The translations under genes and the position numbers were made by a program. From Odontocerum albicorne (taxonomy: Eukaryota > Arthropoda > Insecta > Trichoptera > Odontoceridae), in the NCBI GenBank assembly GCA_949825065.1, contig OX463847.1:35969789-36033788 (forward strand): 64,000 bases of DNA, in the 5' to 3' direction. Shown in pieces: positions 1 to 11,577 of this stretch (positions within the stretch are counted from its first letter, which is position 1; every line of letters begins with the position of its first letter). Below the pieces are notes generated by a model, which searched no databases, had not been told where the DNA came from, and was given only the letters and a program-made list of their open reading frames with translations.

Positions 1-114
1 TGCGTTGCAGTTGCGCGATTAAGCAAATATAGGCTCTTTTATAATTAACCCATAGTTTGCATGTGTACATAAGAACACATAAGGATTTTAAATAAATATG
101 AATACACTTTTTAT

Positions 115-460
115 TTAGTAATTTCTTCTTAAACCAGACCGCGAGCCAAAAACTTGATCGACGATCACGACCGTCCGTAGCGGTGGCGCAGACTCGGAAT
201 TGGCCGGCTTGGGCAGATGCCGAAGAAAGTTCGCAAATACCCACCTCCTGAGGCCCGCCAGTGGCGACTGGTGTGGCGACGGGATGTCTGCGCGCGGTAT
301 CAAGTACAGGCCATGAGGCAGTCAGCATTGTTGCCGTCTGCAATGCGCCCAAACTATGAAGTTTTCGGCCACCACATAATTCTGACCCATTGTGTAAAGA
401 TAGTGCGAGGACACTTGTATTCTTTTTCTTTAAAGTTCCTCTTTGGAGTTTGACGATTAT
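115..460. other. GC-rich island with a short minus-strand frame
   Basis: About 115-330 is clearly richer in G+C than its surroundings. A minus-strand frame of about 62 codons ends in TAA at 117-115, and AATAAA overlaps that stop. This could be the last exon of a gene to the left or part of a mobile element. I recognise no domain, so no function is assigned. Confidence 0.3.
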
Positions 461-559
461 CATGGCTATATCGACCTTTGAGGCAGTAGCTCTGAACAAA
501 GATATGACATCACATTAAAACCCCTTCTGTATTTTTCCCTCACTTCTGTCCTGAATTTT

Positions 560-1550
560 CCCTTGCAATATCAGTTAAAGGATCTTACATTTTTCTCTTC
601 GCATTATATAACATGTCCAAAGTACTAACATTTTATTCTTTTAGTGGTAGATAATACTTCGCCATCTTCATTCATACATTTCAACTTTTTATCATTACGA
701 ACTTTATCAACCTCGATGAGACTCTCAACACTGTTTGATAGCACCGCATTTTAAAGTTTCTATTGTCTTTGTGGTGGCCTGAGTAAGTGTCCATTCTTCA
801 ACACCATAGAGAATTACGGAAGTACCCGGCGGTAAGTAATACACATCGGGCTTAAGAAAGAGACTGTCGGCCATAATCGGCTAATTTCGGCTTTGTAGAG
901 CGTCGTCTCTGTCGCACGATTGTCTGACAAATCGTGACGGAATACGTGTATGAATGACAGAGACGACGCTCTGCAAAGCCAAAGTTAGCCGATTATGGCC
1001 GACAGTCTCTTTCTTAAGCCCGATGTGTATTAATTACCGCCGGGTACTGTACTTCATGATGAGGCGTTCACAATATTTCTCCAATCATTTATATCTCATT
1101 TATATGTGAAGCCTCGCGCAGAATGTAATTGGTAACGTCCTTGATCTGGTCGGTCCAATAAAAGGGGGCGCGGCCTCTTAGTCTCTTACCAGAAACATGG
1201 CAGCTTTATCGAGACTTGTATCATTGTGTCTCGATATGTCTCTGAAGAAACGCAATATGCTTTGGTGAGAGATTGTTGAGATGCAAGACTTTATACTAAG
1301 TTCAACTAATGCAGACTGGTTTGCTCTTCTTCCCATGCAAGATATCGGCAGCAATCGTCTCCAGCACCACACCTGGAAAACATCGATCCTTCTTCTATCG
1401 ATATACTTGACTGTCCGAGTTTCTGCTCCATACAGAAATATAGAAAAAACCAATAGTTTGACGAGTCTCATGTTAACCTTACTGGATATTCTTCTGTTCT
1501 GCCATATTTTAGAATATGTAGCTACGCAAAATTTAACACATTTGTACTAG
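560..1550 (-). pseudogene. LINE reverse transcriptase C-terminus, decayed
   Basis: The minus-strand frame at 1471-1178 reads LLVFSIFLYGAETRTV, DRRRIDVFQVWCWRRLL and ILRFFRDISRH, the region after the RT in RTE/jockey-like LINEs of insects. The next piece (about 1180-1060) resembles the usual GR-P-WTDQIKDV tail. A second LINE piece lies at about 650-820. The part between them is a foldback MITE. Several frameshifts make this a relic. Confidence 0.8.
822..1047. mobile_element. Foldback MITE, 226 bp
   Basis: Two arms of about 90 bp are inverted copies of each other: the left begins GTACCCGGCGGTAA, the right ends TTACCGCCGGGTAC, both pass through GACTGTCGGCCATAATCGGC, and they meet in a short loop near 935. 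The element interrupts LINE sequence. Superfamily not assigned; no coding capacity. Confidence 0.85.
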
Positions 1551-1761
1551 CTTTGTTTTATTTCTTCGTTTGTGTTATTCCTACAACGCTGAGAAGGATT
1601 GTGGTCATCAAGTTCCTCCATGATACTCCTCCAGTTTGAGTAATTTCTCGTTTTATGCAGAGCCTCTTAAAAAGTACTCTTTGTTGCTTCCTTCAACTGA
1701 TCACACTTCTAGTCAGAATCGATTTCTGGTAACAAACCAGAAAATCCAGCCCAATGGTTGC

Positions 1762-1972
1762 GGGTTTAAATAAATAAATAAATAATAGGTTTATTGATAG
1801 CAACATAGTATGTACAGATTATATTTAAATAACACTTCTAAAACACATAAATTGCAGATAATACATTAAATACAGAAGCTATCAAAAGGTCTGGGCTCAT
1901 CTAATAGCATCCCCTCGGCCAAGATACACCCCACCAATATAGGGCGAACCCAGCCACGGGGACACCAGATGT
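1762..1972 (-). repeat. Retroelement 3' tail (TAAA-tailed), copy 1
   Basis: About 205 bp, nearly identical to 12752-12957 in opposite orientation. On the minus strand it starts GTGTCCCCGTGGCTGGG and ends in an AATAAACC signal and a (TTTA)n tail, as expected of a non-LTR element or SINE 3' end. Confidence 0.75.
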
Positions 1973-2084
1973 TTTTCATTATTTGATTCTCGTTAGCACC
2001 ATGGTTTGATTCTCGTTAGTACCCAATTTAATTAAAAAAAAAAAAAGTTCGTCTAGTTTTAACATAAGACTTCTTGAACATCTT

Positions 2085-2165
2085 TCCGATTGGTAGGTTG
2101 AAAAAGATTGCCACATAGCAATAATTCTGCCAGGCTGTACTGTATATAAATTAAGATGAAAACGA
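2085..2165 (+). repeat. SINE-A 3' tail fragment
   Basis: Contains GATTGCCACATAGCAATAA followed by CTGCCAGGCTGTACTG, the shared tail of the SINE-A/LINE family. No tRNA-like head is visible. Confidence 0.6.
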
Positions 2166-2297
2166 TCCAAGAGTAAATTTATTCCGGAAGTGAACCCACC
2201 AGTAATCGGTCCCGCGGCGCTTGCTTGCTAATCATGAATGCTTACTGTAAGAAAATGACTTTCGACTATTATTTTTGTATTGTATTACATTTTCATT

Positions 2298-2462
2298 TCA
2301 TGCAGTACAACCTGACAGGTTTATTGTTATGTGAAAATTTATTTCAACCAACCAGAAAGATGTTAAAGAGACCTTTGGTGAAAACAAGTCTGAAATCTTT
2401 TTGAAAACACTCTGGGTTTCAACGAGAATCGAACCCGTAACTAGGCCACCGAGGACGTCTAT
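2298..2462 (-). mobile_element. SINE-A copy (tRNA-derived)
   Basis: The minus strand reads a tRNA-like head (GGTGGCCTAGTTACGGGTTC, a degenerate B box), a middle with a GTTTTCACC stretch and a tail with CTTTCTGGTTGGTTGAAAT and a polymorphic CCTGTCAGGTTGTACTG end. Confidence 0.7.
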
Positions 2463-2584
2463 TTTTATAATTAATTCTTGAAGTGCTGGAATATTATTGT
2501 ACCAGTTAACTACTATAGGCATAAGAACACTCTGAAATGATTTAGGCATGTAAAACGAATGAATGAATAATAAAGACTTAACAA

Positions 2585-2770
2585 AAAAAATGTGTGGTGA
2601 AAATGTGAGTAGAAGGTGTAGTGGAATACCAAGCAGAATATGATTGAATCAAGTGAATGATACTTTGAAAAAAGAGGGCGTAGAAAGTCAGAGAAATTGT
2701 ACTAATTGTATTAGAAGATGTATGAATGTAGAAGAGGCGAAGAATGTGTGCCGAGATAGGAAAGTCTTAC
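2585..2770 (+). pseudogene. LINE C-terminal relic
   Basis: Plus-strand reading, with frameshifts, gives RRCSGIPSRI, DQVNDTLKKRG and NVEEAKNVCRDR, the usual C-terminal tail of RTE-like LINEs in this window. No longer coding. Confidence 0.6.
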
Positions 2771-3269
2771 GCTCTGTGTTCTCTGCCCACCTTGACAGTG
2801 AAATTATGTGATGGTTTGTATCTATATTTAATTTTAGGAGCGTTTTTGGAGTGACAGGTATAAGGAAACAGCGCTATATTAGTCAGATTTTTAAGGAATG
2901 AGAAAAGAAATGTATTAAAGGTGTGTCTCCCAGTCTACAAAAGTTTGGAGAGAATGTCACCTGACCACATCTAGGAGTAGGAGCTCGATACTTTAGCCGA
3001 TTCTATTGAACTTGAGGTTCGATGACCTTTCTCGCTGGAACGGTGAGATGTGCCACCTTGACAGTGAACGAGATAGTGGATTCGAACGAGGCCAATAAAT
3101 CAAAATTCCCCGATAGATATCTCTTTGTTGCTACGGCTCTCTATTGAAATAGAGTGTGGACTCGTTTTTTTAAGGAAATTCGAGGCTTTATCATTGCTAT
3201 CTGGAGGTGGAGGGGCGCAAAAACTTTGTTGAAGTTTTCTTTACTCATTATTTAGGATTTATGCTTTCA

Positions 3270-3905
3270 TTATTGGACTCAATGCGTGTTGCTGCAGGTA
3301 ATAAAGTCAGTGTGGAATTTAATAATAATAAAAGAACAATTTATACAGCGCCATTTATAGAACACTCTCTTCAAGGGCGTTCTTACTCGGGATTTGAACC
3401 CACTATTTATTATTGGGTGCATTATTGTCGGTGGTGGTCTTCTTCTTGTGCGTCGTTCTTCCATGCCTCCAGTAACCACAAACCTCTCCAAACTGTCTTC
3501 TTGGCCACGAGCAATGTGCACAAAGAATCGGGGAACTCGTCGGAGACATATTGTCGACAATCTGTCGGTGATTCTCAGTTCTTCGAGTATTGAGACGTTA
3601 ATTCAGATACGTCTATTCTACGTCTTTCACTTGCTCTCAGAGTCCAAGCCTTCGCATCATACATGAATACTGTGAATATTAGTGACTTAACTAGGTGTAT
3701 CTTCGCCGTGATGGTGATACTCGTAGTTCCATCTTTTCCAATTTTGACACTTTGCCAATTCGGTTTTCTTTTCACCTCAGCCTTGCATCCTCCATTGTTG
3801 GTAATACTAGATCCAAAGTACTCGTAAATAAAGTCAGTAGCCCCTTCTAGACCATGATTCACATTATTTGGTGGCAGTTTGTTACTGCGGTCTATTATCA
3901 TTATT
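3270..3905 (-). pseudogene. LINE reverse transcriptase C-terminus, decayed
   Basis: Minus-strand frames give DRSNKLPPNN, HGLEGATDFIYEYFGSSITN, LVKSLIFTVFMYDAKAWTLR, ASERRRIDVSEL and then STICLRRVPRFFVHIARG. These are the thumb and C-terminal motifs of the same LINE type as 1060-1550. Frameshifts and lost residues mark a relic. Confidence 0.8.
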
Positions 3906-4289
3906 TTAGTTTTTAACCTATTGATTTTAGACCCAGGAGCTTGTTCTTGTGTTCCACCTTTTTAAGGAACGTGGCCTTAATATGACTTCCTCTAATGCAG
4001 TGTCTGCCAAACTGTGTGCCGCGGCACACTAGTATGCCGCAAGAAGTCTCAGGGTGTGCCGCGAAGGAAGAACCCTCAAAACTGTTAATTTTAAATAATG
4101 CCTGTTCATTTAAGTTTTAAATAAATTCAACATCTACATATTCAAATAAATATTTGCCACGTAAAGAAATTAAACATTTTAAATTTAAGCCTGCAAGGTG
4201 CGAACGAAAATATCATTACACCTACAGGAAAATTAAAATATTTCGTTGACAAGTTAGACCTGTGGACCAGGAAAGTTAAAAAAACACAG

Positions 4290-4770
4290 CTTGATTGCTT
4301 CCTCAAACAAATTAAAAAATTTGCCAGAAGTGCAGAGGACATTAGAACTCCTTTCTGCATCATTTTCCAATTTTTTTCATCACTTGATTATCAAATGTAC
4401 CAGTTGGGTCATCAATCCATTCGCAAGATTCGATGGTACACGCCTGACACTAACAGAGGAGGAAATTTTAATAGATCTAAAAAACGACCCTGTGCACAAA
4501 GCCTCATTTTCTGAGTTAGAGTTGTCAGCATTTTGGATATCGCTTTGGAGTCAATAACCTCGATTGGCTAACACACAACACCAATTAAATCTCTGTTGCC
4601 GTTTGGGTCGTCGTATCTTTGAGAATTTGCTTTTTCAGCGCTCGTGGAAATGAAATAAAAAAACGAGAGCGGTTACAAATGGTAGATGAGGAGTTACGTG
4701 TTTGTTTATCTAATTTAGTGCCACGTTTTGACAGAATTATTTCTAAAAATCAATTGGATCCTTCTCACTA
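4290..4770 (+). pseudogene. hAT transposase C-terminal fragment
   Basis: Plus-strand reading gives VINPFARFD, LTEEEILIDLKND, FSELELSAFWISL and, after a frameshift, FAFSALVEMK and LIQCHVLT-like pieces. These match the C-terminal dimerisation region of SCAND3/ZBED5-type hAT transposases. Several stops and shifts. Confidence 0.7.
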
Positions 4771-4799
4771 ATAAACTTATTACCACCTATGTACATATA

Positions 4800-5753
4800 C
4801 GAGGCATATCCAGAAAGTAAGTGTACTGAATTTTTATAGGTTATAATTTTTTTTTATTTAAACAAAAAAATTACGTGGTTATCGTAGTACATATGTAAGC
4901 TATTTTTCGACATAGTCGCCATTCCTCTCAGTGCAGGTGGTGAAGCGGGGTATTAACTTTTTGATGCCTTCCTCGAAGTAGTTTCCCACCAACCCCTCCG
5001 TCCACTTCTCCACCTCCTCCTTTACCTCCTCGTCGGTTGAAAACCTTTTTCCACCCATCAGCAGCTTCAGGGAGGTAAAGAGATAGTAATCTGAAGGTGC
5101 TAGGTCAGGGGAATGCGCGGGATGGTTCAGGACATCCCATTTAAACGAGGCGAGCAGTTCCTTCGTGGCGTTGGCCGTGTGTGGTCTGGCATAGTGGTGC
5201 AGCAGGCAGACTCCCTTTGTCAGCATGCCTCTCCTCTTGTTCTGAATCGCCCTCCGCAATTTTTTAGGGTCTCACAGTATCTTGCAGAGTTGATGGTCTC
5301 CCCTTGAGGCATATATTCAATTAAAATGATGCCTTGACAGTCCCAAAACACGGATGCCATGATTTTCTTGGCTGAAATTGTGGTTTTGAACTTTTTGACG
5401 GAGGGTGAAGAGGTGTGACGCCACTGTTGAGACTGCCTTTTGGTTTCAGGCGTGTAGTGTGCAACCCAAGTTTCATCTCCAGTAACGATGGAGCGGAGAA
5501 ATTCATCTCCATGGAGTTAGCAGCGCCTCAAAAACTCTTGCCCGGCATTATTTATTTCGCACTTGGCGGGATATTGGATTTACATTTTTCACGAAACGTG
5601 TTGTCGCGTCGACACTTCTCAACGTACTGACCTCAAACCACTCTCGTTGCGGAGGGGAAGGGTCAGGCTACACGGAAGTGTAGCCAACATGTCGAAAATA
5701 AAATCCATCCGGTCGTGAGAGCCTTAGTACACTTACTTTCTGGATACGCCTCG
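4800..5753 (-). mobile_element. Mariner element, internally deleted, inside the hAT
   Basis: About 954 bp between TA dinucleotides (4798-4799, 5754-5755). Inverted ends read CGAGGCRTATCCAGAAAGTA. The minus strand codes the C-terminal half of a mariner transposase: ISAKKIMASVFWDC-like sequence in shifted frames, then LLHHYARPHTANATKEL and HSPDLAPSDYYLF. The usual HDN is HHY, so the second catalytic Asp is lost. The N-terminal part is missing. Confidence 0.88.
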
Positions 5754-5897
5754 TATGTTGATAAAATATTTAAAAAAATTACCTACACTATGATTTCCTT
5801 TATTTATATTAATAAGGTACATTTCCTTTTTTAAGGAATTCTTATTTGGTGTGCCACGGAACAAATCCCATTCACCAGTGTGCCGTGAAGTAAAAAA

Positions 5898-6455
5898 GTT
5901 TGGCAGACACTGTTCTAATGTGACAGTTAACTCGTGTCATCCGCATATCTCAGATTTGAGAGCTTTCTTCCACCAATAGTAATCCCACAATAACAAATAT
6001 GTAACATATATGTATAATTCATCCACTTCAATCCAGATAAAAATGTACATCGAAACTTCAACACATTTTCCGAGATTTCAGAAAATTTGAGAGAAAAAAG
6101 TCAACGAGAAGAACGAAAAAATTCAACGAGAGTCACGCTTGATCGTGTCTTAGCAGCTTGAAGAATCATATCAAAAGTTTGGCAGACACTGTTCTAATGT
6201 GACAATTAACGTCGTGTCATCCGCATATCTTAGATTTGAGAGCTTTCTTCCACCAATAGTAATCCCACAATAACAAATATGTAACATATATGTATAATTC
6301 ATCCACTTCAATCCAGATAAAAATGCACATCGAAACTTCAACACATTTTCCGAGATTTCAGAAAATTTGAGAGAAAAAAGTCAACGAGAAGAACAAAAAA
6401 ATTCAACGAAAGTCACGCTTGATCGTGTCTTAGCAGCTTGAAGAATCATATCAAA
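5898..6455. repeat. Tandem duplication, 279 bp x 2, including the hAT end
   Basis: 5898-6176 and 6177-6455 are almost identical. Each begins GTTTGGCAGACACTG, the hAT terminal repeat, followed by the TSD-like TTCTAATG and then host flank. The duplication therefore followed the hAT insertion. Confidence 0.9.
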
Positions 6456-7118
6456 ACGGTACATCTCTAGACAACTAATTTAAGTAACTTGATCTGTTAA
6501 CTAGTTAATTAAGAATCTAAGTTACTTAAGAAACAATGCTGTAGCAAAGTGAATAGTGGTATGTTAATGAAGGAAAACTTTTCTCGGGAATTACAACTTT
6601 TAAATTTCTGCCGCTTCCAATATGTCAGCCGTAGGCGTGTCCAATTAATGACATATAAACTATATGCCAGTTATACTTAACCATTGGAATAAGAACGTTA
6701 ATTTGTTTAGAATATTTTTTAGTGCTGTATTAATTAATGAGCTAACATTTCGATACCTACTGAATTATAAAGCTAAGTTACAAAATTTAATCGTTCTATT
6801 CGTATTATCCAATGGATTTATTATCCCGAATTCACGTAATACGAATATATTCAGACCTCCTGTTATAATAATTGATCGCAAAATTTAAAATAAACTAAAT
6901 TTGAAGTACTCGTATATACAATAGTTTGTCAAGTTTTTATTCTATTTAATAGACTACTTACAGATATCAATTAATAGACACAAAACATATGTTTTTTAAA
7001 GAAAACCCACGATTGAAATTCCATGGACGTGTATAATAATTTTCGGGAGAACTAAAGGGGATCCATAGGGATACTTCTGAAGCTGTATCATGAATGATAA
7101 ACTCAACGTCTAATTTGT

Positions 7119-7514
7119 TTTTCGGTCAACAGTGATCCTACTATTGAAATATTTTCGGTCAACAGTGATCTTGTCATTGAAATGTTTTCGGTCAACAGGG
7201 ATCCTGCTATTGAAATATTTTCAGTCAACAGTGATCCTGTCATTGAAATGTTTTCGGTCAACAGTGATCCTGCTATTGAAATATTTTCGGTCAAGAGTGA
7301 TCTTGTCATTGAAATGTTTTCTGTCAACAGTGATCCTGCTATTGAAATATTTTCGGTCAACAGTGATCCTGCTATTGAAATATTTTCGATCAACAGGGAT
7401 CCTGCTATTGAAATATTTTCGATCAACAGGGATCCTGCTATTGAAATATTTTCGATCAACAGGGATCCTGGTATTGAAATATTTTCAGTCAACAGTGATC
7501 CTGCTATTGAAAAT
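7119..7514. repeat. 33-bp tandem array, about 12 copies
   Basis: Unit GTCAACAGTGATCCTGCTAT plus 13 bp. In the first seven units two variants alternate (CTATTGAAATATT and GTCATTGAAATG), a 66-bp dimer; later units are all the first variant. The period is a multiple of three, which explains long open frames on both strands. Not a gene. Confidence 0.9.
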
Positions 7515-7777
7515 TTACAACAGTATTTTGGCGTGCACTACATTCTGATAATATGCCTTAATTTTCAGTTATCATGGTTTTAAAGTTACATTCGTTTTGT
7601 CAATCTTTCAATACTTTTTTATTTTTTTTAATATGTGAGTGCATCTGTAAGATTGCAAGAGTGCGTGTAGTATCTTGAATCTACAAATACAAAATAATAA
7701 ACTGAGCTGCTCTCCCATGAGAACCCTCCCTAAACAAATTAATTTCCCGACGAATAAAGCTGTTGAAGTGCAATAAC

Positions 7778-7975
7778 ACCTCCGTGACCTAATTTTTTAA
7801 GACGCTTGTCTCCCAATCCGGAGGTTACATGTTCGATTCCCGTTGGAACCCAAGTAAAAAAAAGGTTTCCAGTCTGGTTTTCACTTATGGCTTCTTTAAC
7901 ATATTTTCACATGACAATAAGCCCGCCAGGTTGTATTTCATATAGCGAAAGTGCAATACAGTACAATGACACACA
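7778..7975 (+). mobile_element. SINE-A copy
   Basis: tRNA-like head with B box GTTCGATTCCC, then CCCGTTGGAACCCAAG, an internal GTTTTCACTTATGGC, and the tail ACAATAAGCCCGCCAGGTTG. Confidence 0.8.
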
Positions 7976-8274
7976 AAATCCGTCAATGTATCATAAAACT
8001 GAATCAAAATATTCAACAATATAAAAAAAACGAATTAACAGAGGAATGTAACAATAAGTCACATAATAAATTAAGTTCATCATTAACAAGTTCAAGAACT
8101 TTTGATCTTTAAACATATCCATCAACAAAAACAACAAACGAAGTGGCTCTTAAATCCTCAATCCACAACATCTGACTGTGATTGAAAGATCATAAGAGAG
8201 ATGAAGAAGGTAACTAAGAAATTAGTAACACGACAAAAATCGCTTTGATTTTATACAATGATATGCCATAAGTT

Positions 8275-8455
8275 AAAAATGGTTTCCGACCTCTCCGAAG
8301 GCCGGCGAAGAATCGCAAAGGTCACACCCGGAACCACTAGCAGAACTTTCTACCAGGCCGGACATCCGCCACCGCCGAACTGCCGAGGCCGTTCACCTCT
8401 ACAGAGTGCTGCCCGGGCGGCGCGTGCTGGCCAGTGGCGGGGCCGCTGCTAATCA
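8275..8455. other. GC-rich island of unknown origin
   Basis: About 180 bp of much higher G+C than the flanks, with Pro- and Arg-rich frames. I recognise no domain. It may be a retroelement piece or an exon fragment; its compositional contrast resembles 115-330. Confidence 0.3.
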
Positions 8456-9564
8456 GCGATTACTGAACACTTCTTTTTTCATACGGTTTCTCTCTCCCAG
8501 TCGTATGTTCAGGTCTTTCATTCGTGTTACATCCTCAGTGATAACCAGATGAATCTCTTCCAGACCTCCTAGGAATGAATATATTATACACTCTTTCATG
8601 ATGTGACCAACATTCTGGACTCTTCCACATCAGCACAACAGGGAATAAATTTATGAAACCCCATCTATGCAAGTCATGTGCACTGTAACAGTGGTCATAC
8701 CTAAGAAGATTCAGGGAATCCACAATCTTCGTGGCAGATCAAATCCTGTGACAGGATTACTCACAAATTGGAGATTTCCGACTTAGAACCAATTTCATTG
8801 CTGTCGCCAGCTATCTAGTGACCTTATATTCATCTTCTATAATTAAAAGCCAAGACCTTACGTAATGTTGTACAGTGGTTTGATTTATAATGCCAACGTT
8901 TCGAAAGCATTGCAGTTTTCCTCTTATATTAAGAGAGATGACGGATTCCATCTCAAATCAGCATCAATGGTACTACATAATCAAATCGAAGTGACAACTA
9001 AATGAACATGAACAATAACTTCAACATTTGTGGAAGTTGCGCGTTTGTTCACCTGTGGTGGAACGGAACCCTGCGCTTACGGTGAACTCGCGAACAGGGA
9101 CGAATCCATGTGCTCACGCTACGGTTAAAACTCTGCTGTAGGCCATGTGGTATTCAGCTCTTATCCACTTATGGAGAAGTTGATTAAAAACAAATCCTGA
9201 AGATGATAACTACAACTTCCTAACATACATGTTAAAGGCGTTGATTTCATGATGCGACTGACTATCCATATTGCTTTTTGAACTGGATATTAATAAGCTT
9301 TGTGTGGGCGCTTCTAAGTCAAACGAGTGTATAATACTCTATCAGTGAGTATACTAAGGTCATCGTTGTTGTGCAAGTTAGGTTGGCACTTAAAAAACTA
9401 TAGTAAATATATATCTCTGTGAATAAATTATGATCACACATTCTTCTGACCTGTAAGATGTGCTGACAGATATACTTGAAAGTATTAAGCGACCACAAAT
9501 TTTTAGACAAGACACCTAGCCCACTTGTTACTCTCACACTCCATCAATCAGTGGACTCCCGTGG

Positions 9565-9840
9565 ATGAACTCAATGGTCTAGTTGGGAAGACACATGGCT
9601 TTTGGTGCGGGTGTTTCAGGTTTGATATCTGATATGGGCGCCAGCAAGGATTACGTATTCACTCATGCTAAAAAGGGTCCAGAAAAGATTTCTCCATTGT
9701 CTCTTCATGAGAGGGGGTGGATTTTATCCCTAGCTTTATCCATGTGTCCTCTTACTGGGAATACTAAGTTACAGATCATTAGAGAGTGGAAGATCTCATC
9801 GATTAGGTGTACATTTTTTGTTTGCTCAGGGGTAATTTAG
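9565..9840 (+). repeat. Degenerate tRNA-like SINE head and flank
   Basis: An A-box-like GGTCTAGTTGGGAAGAC followed by GTTTCAGGTTTGATATC suggests an eroded SINE head. The rest is not recognised. Confidence 0.35.
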
Positions 9841-9844
9841 TTAA

Positions 9845-10065
9845 CCCATCCGTCCTGAACAGTCATGGTTTGTGTGTTCCGGATAATTATTTGAGACAAC
9901 GCACTCATAGATTGTTCTATCAACCTATAAATCGAACCAACCTGCCTTTGGAAATGCCGGTAGGTAGATCAATCATACTCTTTAACACTTGCCACCCTGT
10001 GATGGATAGTGAGTCACCAGGACTTATATTTTATTTGATTATTCGACGTTTTAATACATAACAAA
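9845..10065 (+). pseudogene. LINE C-terminal relic
   Basis: The frame reads VPDNYLRQRTHRLFYQPINR and EMPVGRSIILFNTC, like the C-terminal frames at 13978-14286 and 53447-53758. This is a post-RT region of a jockey/R1-type LINE. Confidence 0.6.
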
Positions 10066-10534
10066 ATTATTTTTATAGCTAATTACAAAAAATAATCAAG
10101 CAGAGTTTGCATAATTTTTATTTAAAATATATATTTTTCACTGGACGCTTAGCGTCCAGCACCGTGTCTGACGGAATTTTTTAGCCCAGTAAGGCAAGGG
10201 TTAACCGTGTGTGCCCTCATTTAGACGTTTCATTTGTCGCTCAGCTCCTTCAGGAAAAATCTATCGAATTTAGTGTAATACTTAAAATAATATAATTTTT
10301 TTATGCTATTTAACATGCTATATTTTGCCATAGTGTTTTAAAGCAATTTATGTATTTTACTATTGTCCTTATCAAATAAGTCTTAACATTTTGAATTGTT
10401 TAAAATATGTTTTTTGTACTTGTTATGTTCGGTCCTTGTACGAATTAGGGAAACTTGTTATGTGCAAATTACCTGAAAAAAATTAATAAACGGAGTTTAA
10501 ATTAAACTTAACTAATATTACCCGAAAAAAATAC

Positions 10535-10740
10535 ACGAAAAGGTCTCAGTCTGGTAAAAGAATTTATTTGATAACAATACTCACACGTGCAAGACTTAAT
10601 GTTTGTGCAAGTGTTGTTGCCTTTTCACGTATGGTGTAGTAGTGTCAACAAACGTGGTAACGAACCGCAAGTTCTGTTTCGACTCAAGTAGTTCATAGCC
10701 TAGAGGCCGATTAATGGGTCTGAAGAAAATTTTGCCGGCT
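10535..10740 (+). repeat. SINE-B body
   Basis: Shares CAGTCTGGTAAAA, ACAATACTCACACG, GTGTTGTTGCC and an AGTTCTGT/GAGGCCGATTAA end with 15536-15740 and 22722-23005. No tRNA-like head is seen in this copy. Confidence 0.7.
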
Positions 10741-10775
10741 AAGCTCTTCATTATATAATTTATATCTAATCATCA

Positions 10776-11166
10776 ATTTGCATTTGTCGAAAAGTACCAT
10801 ACGACCGAATTGTTTCGAATTACAAATTCGCATTTGTTTACGGGTACTATTCGAATGAATCGCTTCAGTATGTCAGAATCAAAAATTTGCATTTGTTGAC
10901 GGGTATCATACGAATGAATTGCTTCAGTATGCCAGAATCACAGATTGGCATTTGTTGACGGGTACCATATGAATGAATTGCTTCAATATGTCAAAATCAC
11001 AAATTGGCATTTGTTGACGGGTACCATATGAATGAATTGCTTCAATATGTCAGAATCACAAATTGGCATTTGTTGACGGGTACCATATGAATGAATTGCT
11101 TCAATATGTCAGAATCACAAATTGGCATTTGTTGACGGGTACCATATGAATGAATTGCTTCAATAC
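10776..11166. repeat. 59-bp tandem array, about 6.5 copies
   Basis: Unit contains GGCATTTGTTGACGGGTACC and ATGAATGAATTGCTTCAA. The downstream copies are almost identical, the upstream ones diverged, so the array seems to have grown at one end. Confidence 0.9.
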
Positions 11167-11413
11167 GTGTGCTACAGAAATAAGTCTAACATTACTACTC
11201 TTTCAGCCAGCTGATACTGATTCGGATATAACGGATATCCGGGATTACTGATACTCAGATCGAGTAGTACAGTTCTAGCAAGGCAAACGTTTAATTTTTT
11301 TTATACACTATACAGGACCGGCTCCAGTGTGATTATGAGACAAGTACCTGTCCCGACTTTTAAAGACATCAAATCAATTGGATATATAACATTATTGTAA
11401 TATAAGGATTCAA

Positions 11414-11480
11414 CATACCATTAAGGTCCGAAAGTTTCCGACCTGAACAAGTCAGTGCATGTGTGAACAGATACGGAGAA
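11414..11480 (+). repeat. MITE-3 end fragment
   Basis: ACCATTAAGGTCCGAAAGTT then CGACCTGAACAAGTCAGTG matches the ends of the MITE at 56878-57372. Confidence 0.6.
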
Positions 11481-11577
11481 TCTTCTGTAAACTGTAACAG
11501 CATTTAAACGAAGAATACAACATCTAAACATCTTCCTTTGAAATAAACTTGATAACCACACGATAATTAACTGCGCA

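Larger units (their letters stand above)
3998..5912 (+). mobile_element. hAT transposon, decayed, with nested mariner
   Basis: Terminal inverted repeats start CAGTGTCTGCCAAACT at both ends and continue into GTGTGCCGYGGCACAC-like sequence. The flanking 8-bp target duplication is CTCTAATG on the left and TTCTAATG on the right (7 of 8). Inside, about 4290-4770 codes a fragment of hAT transposase C-terminus. A mariner sits at 4800-5753. The element cannot code a whole transposase. Confidence 0.88.

Noticed and set aside
7119..7514. CRISPR-like array of regular repeats
   Set aside because: The units are contiguous, with no unique spacers, in a eukaryotic setting. The same holds for the other arrays in the window.
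7103..7583. Long open frames on both strands (up to 138 codons) as possible repeat proteins
   Set aside because: They arise because the 33-bp tandem unit is divisible by three and has no stops; no start context, splice sites or known repeat protein.
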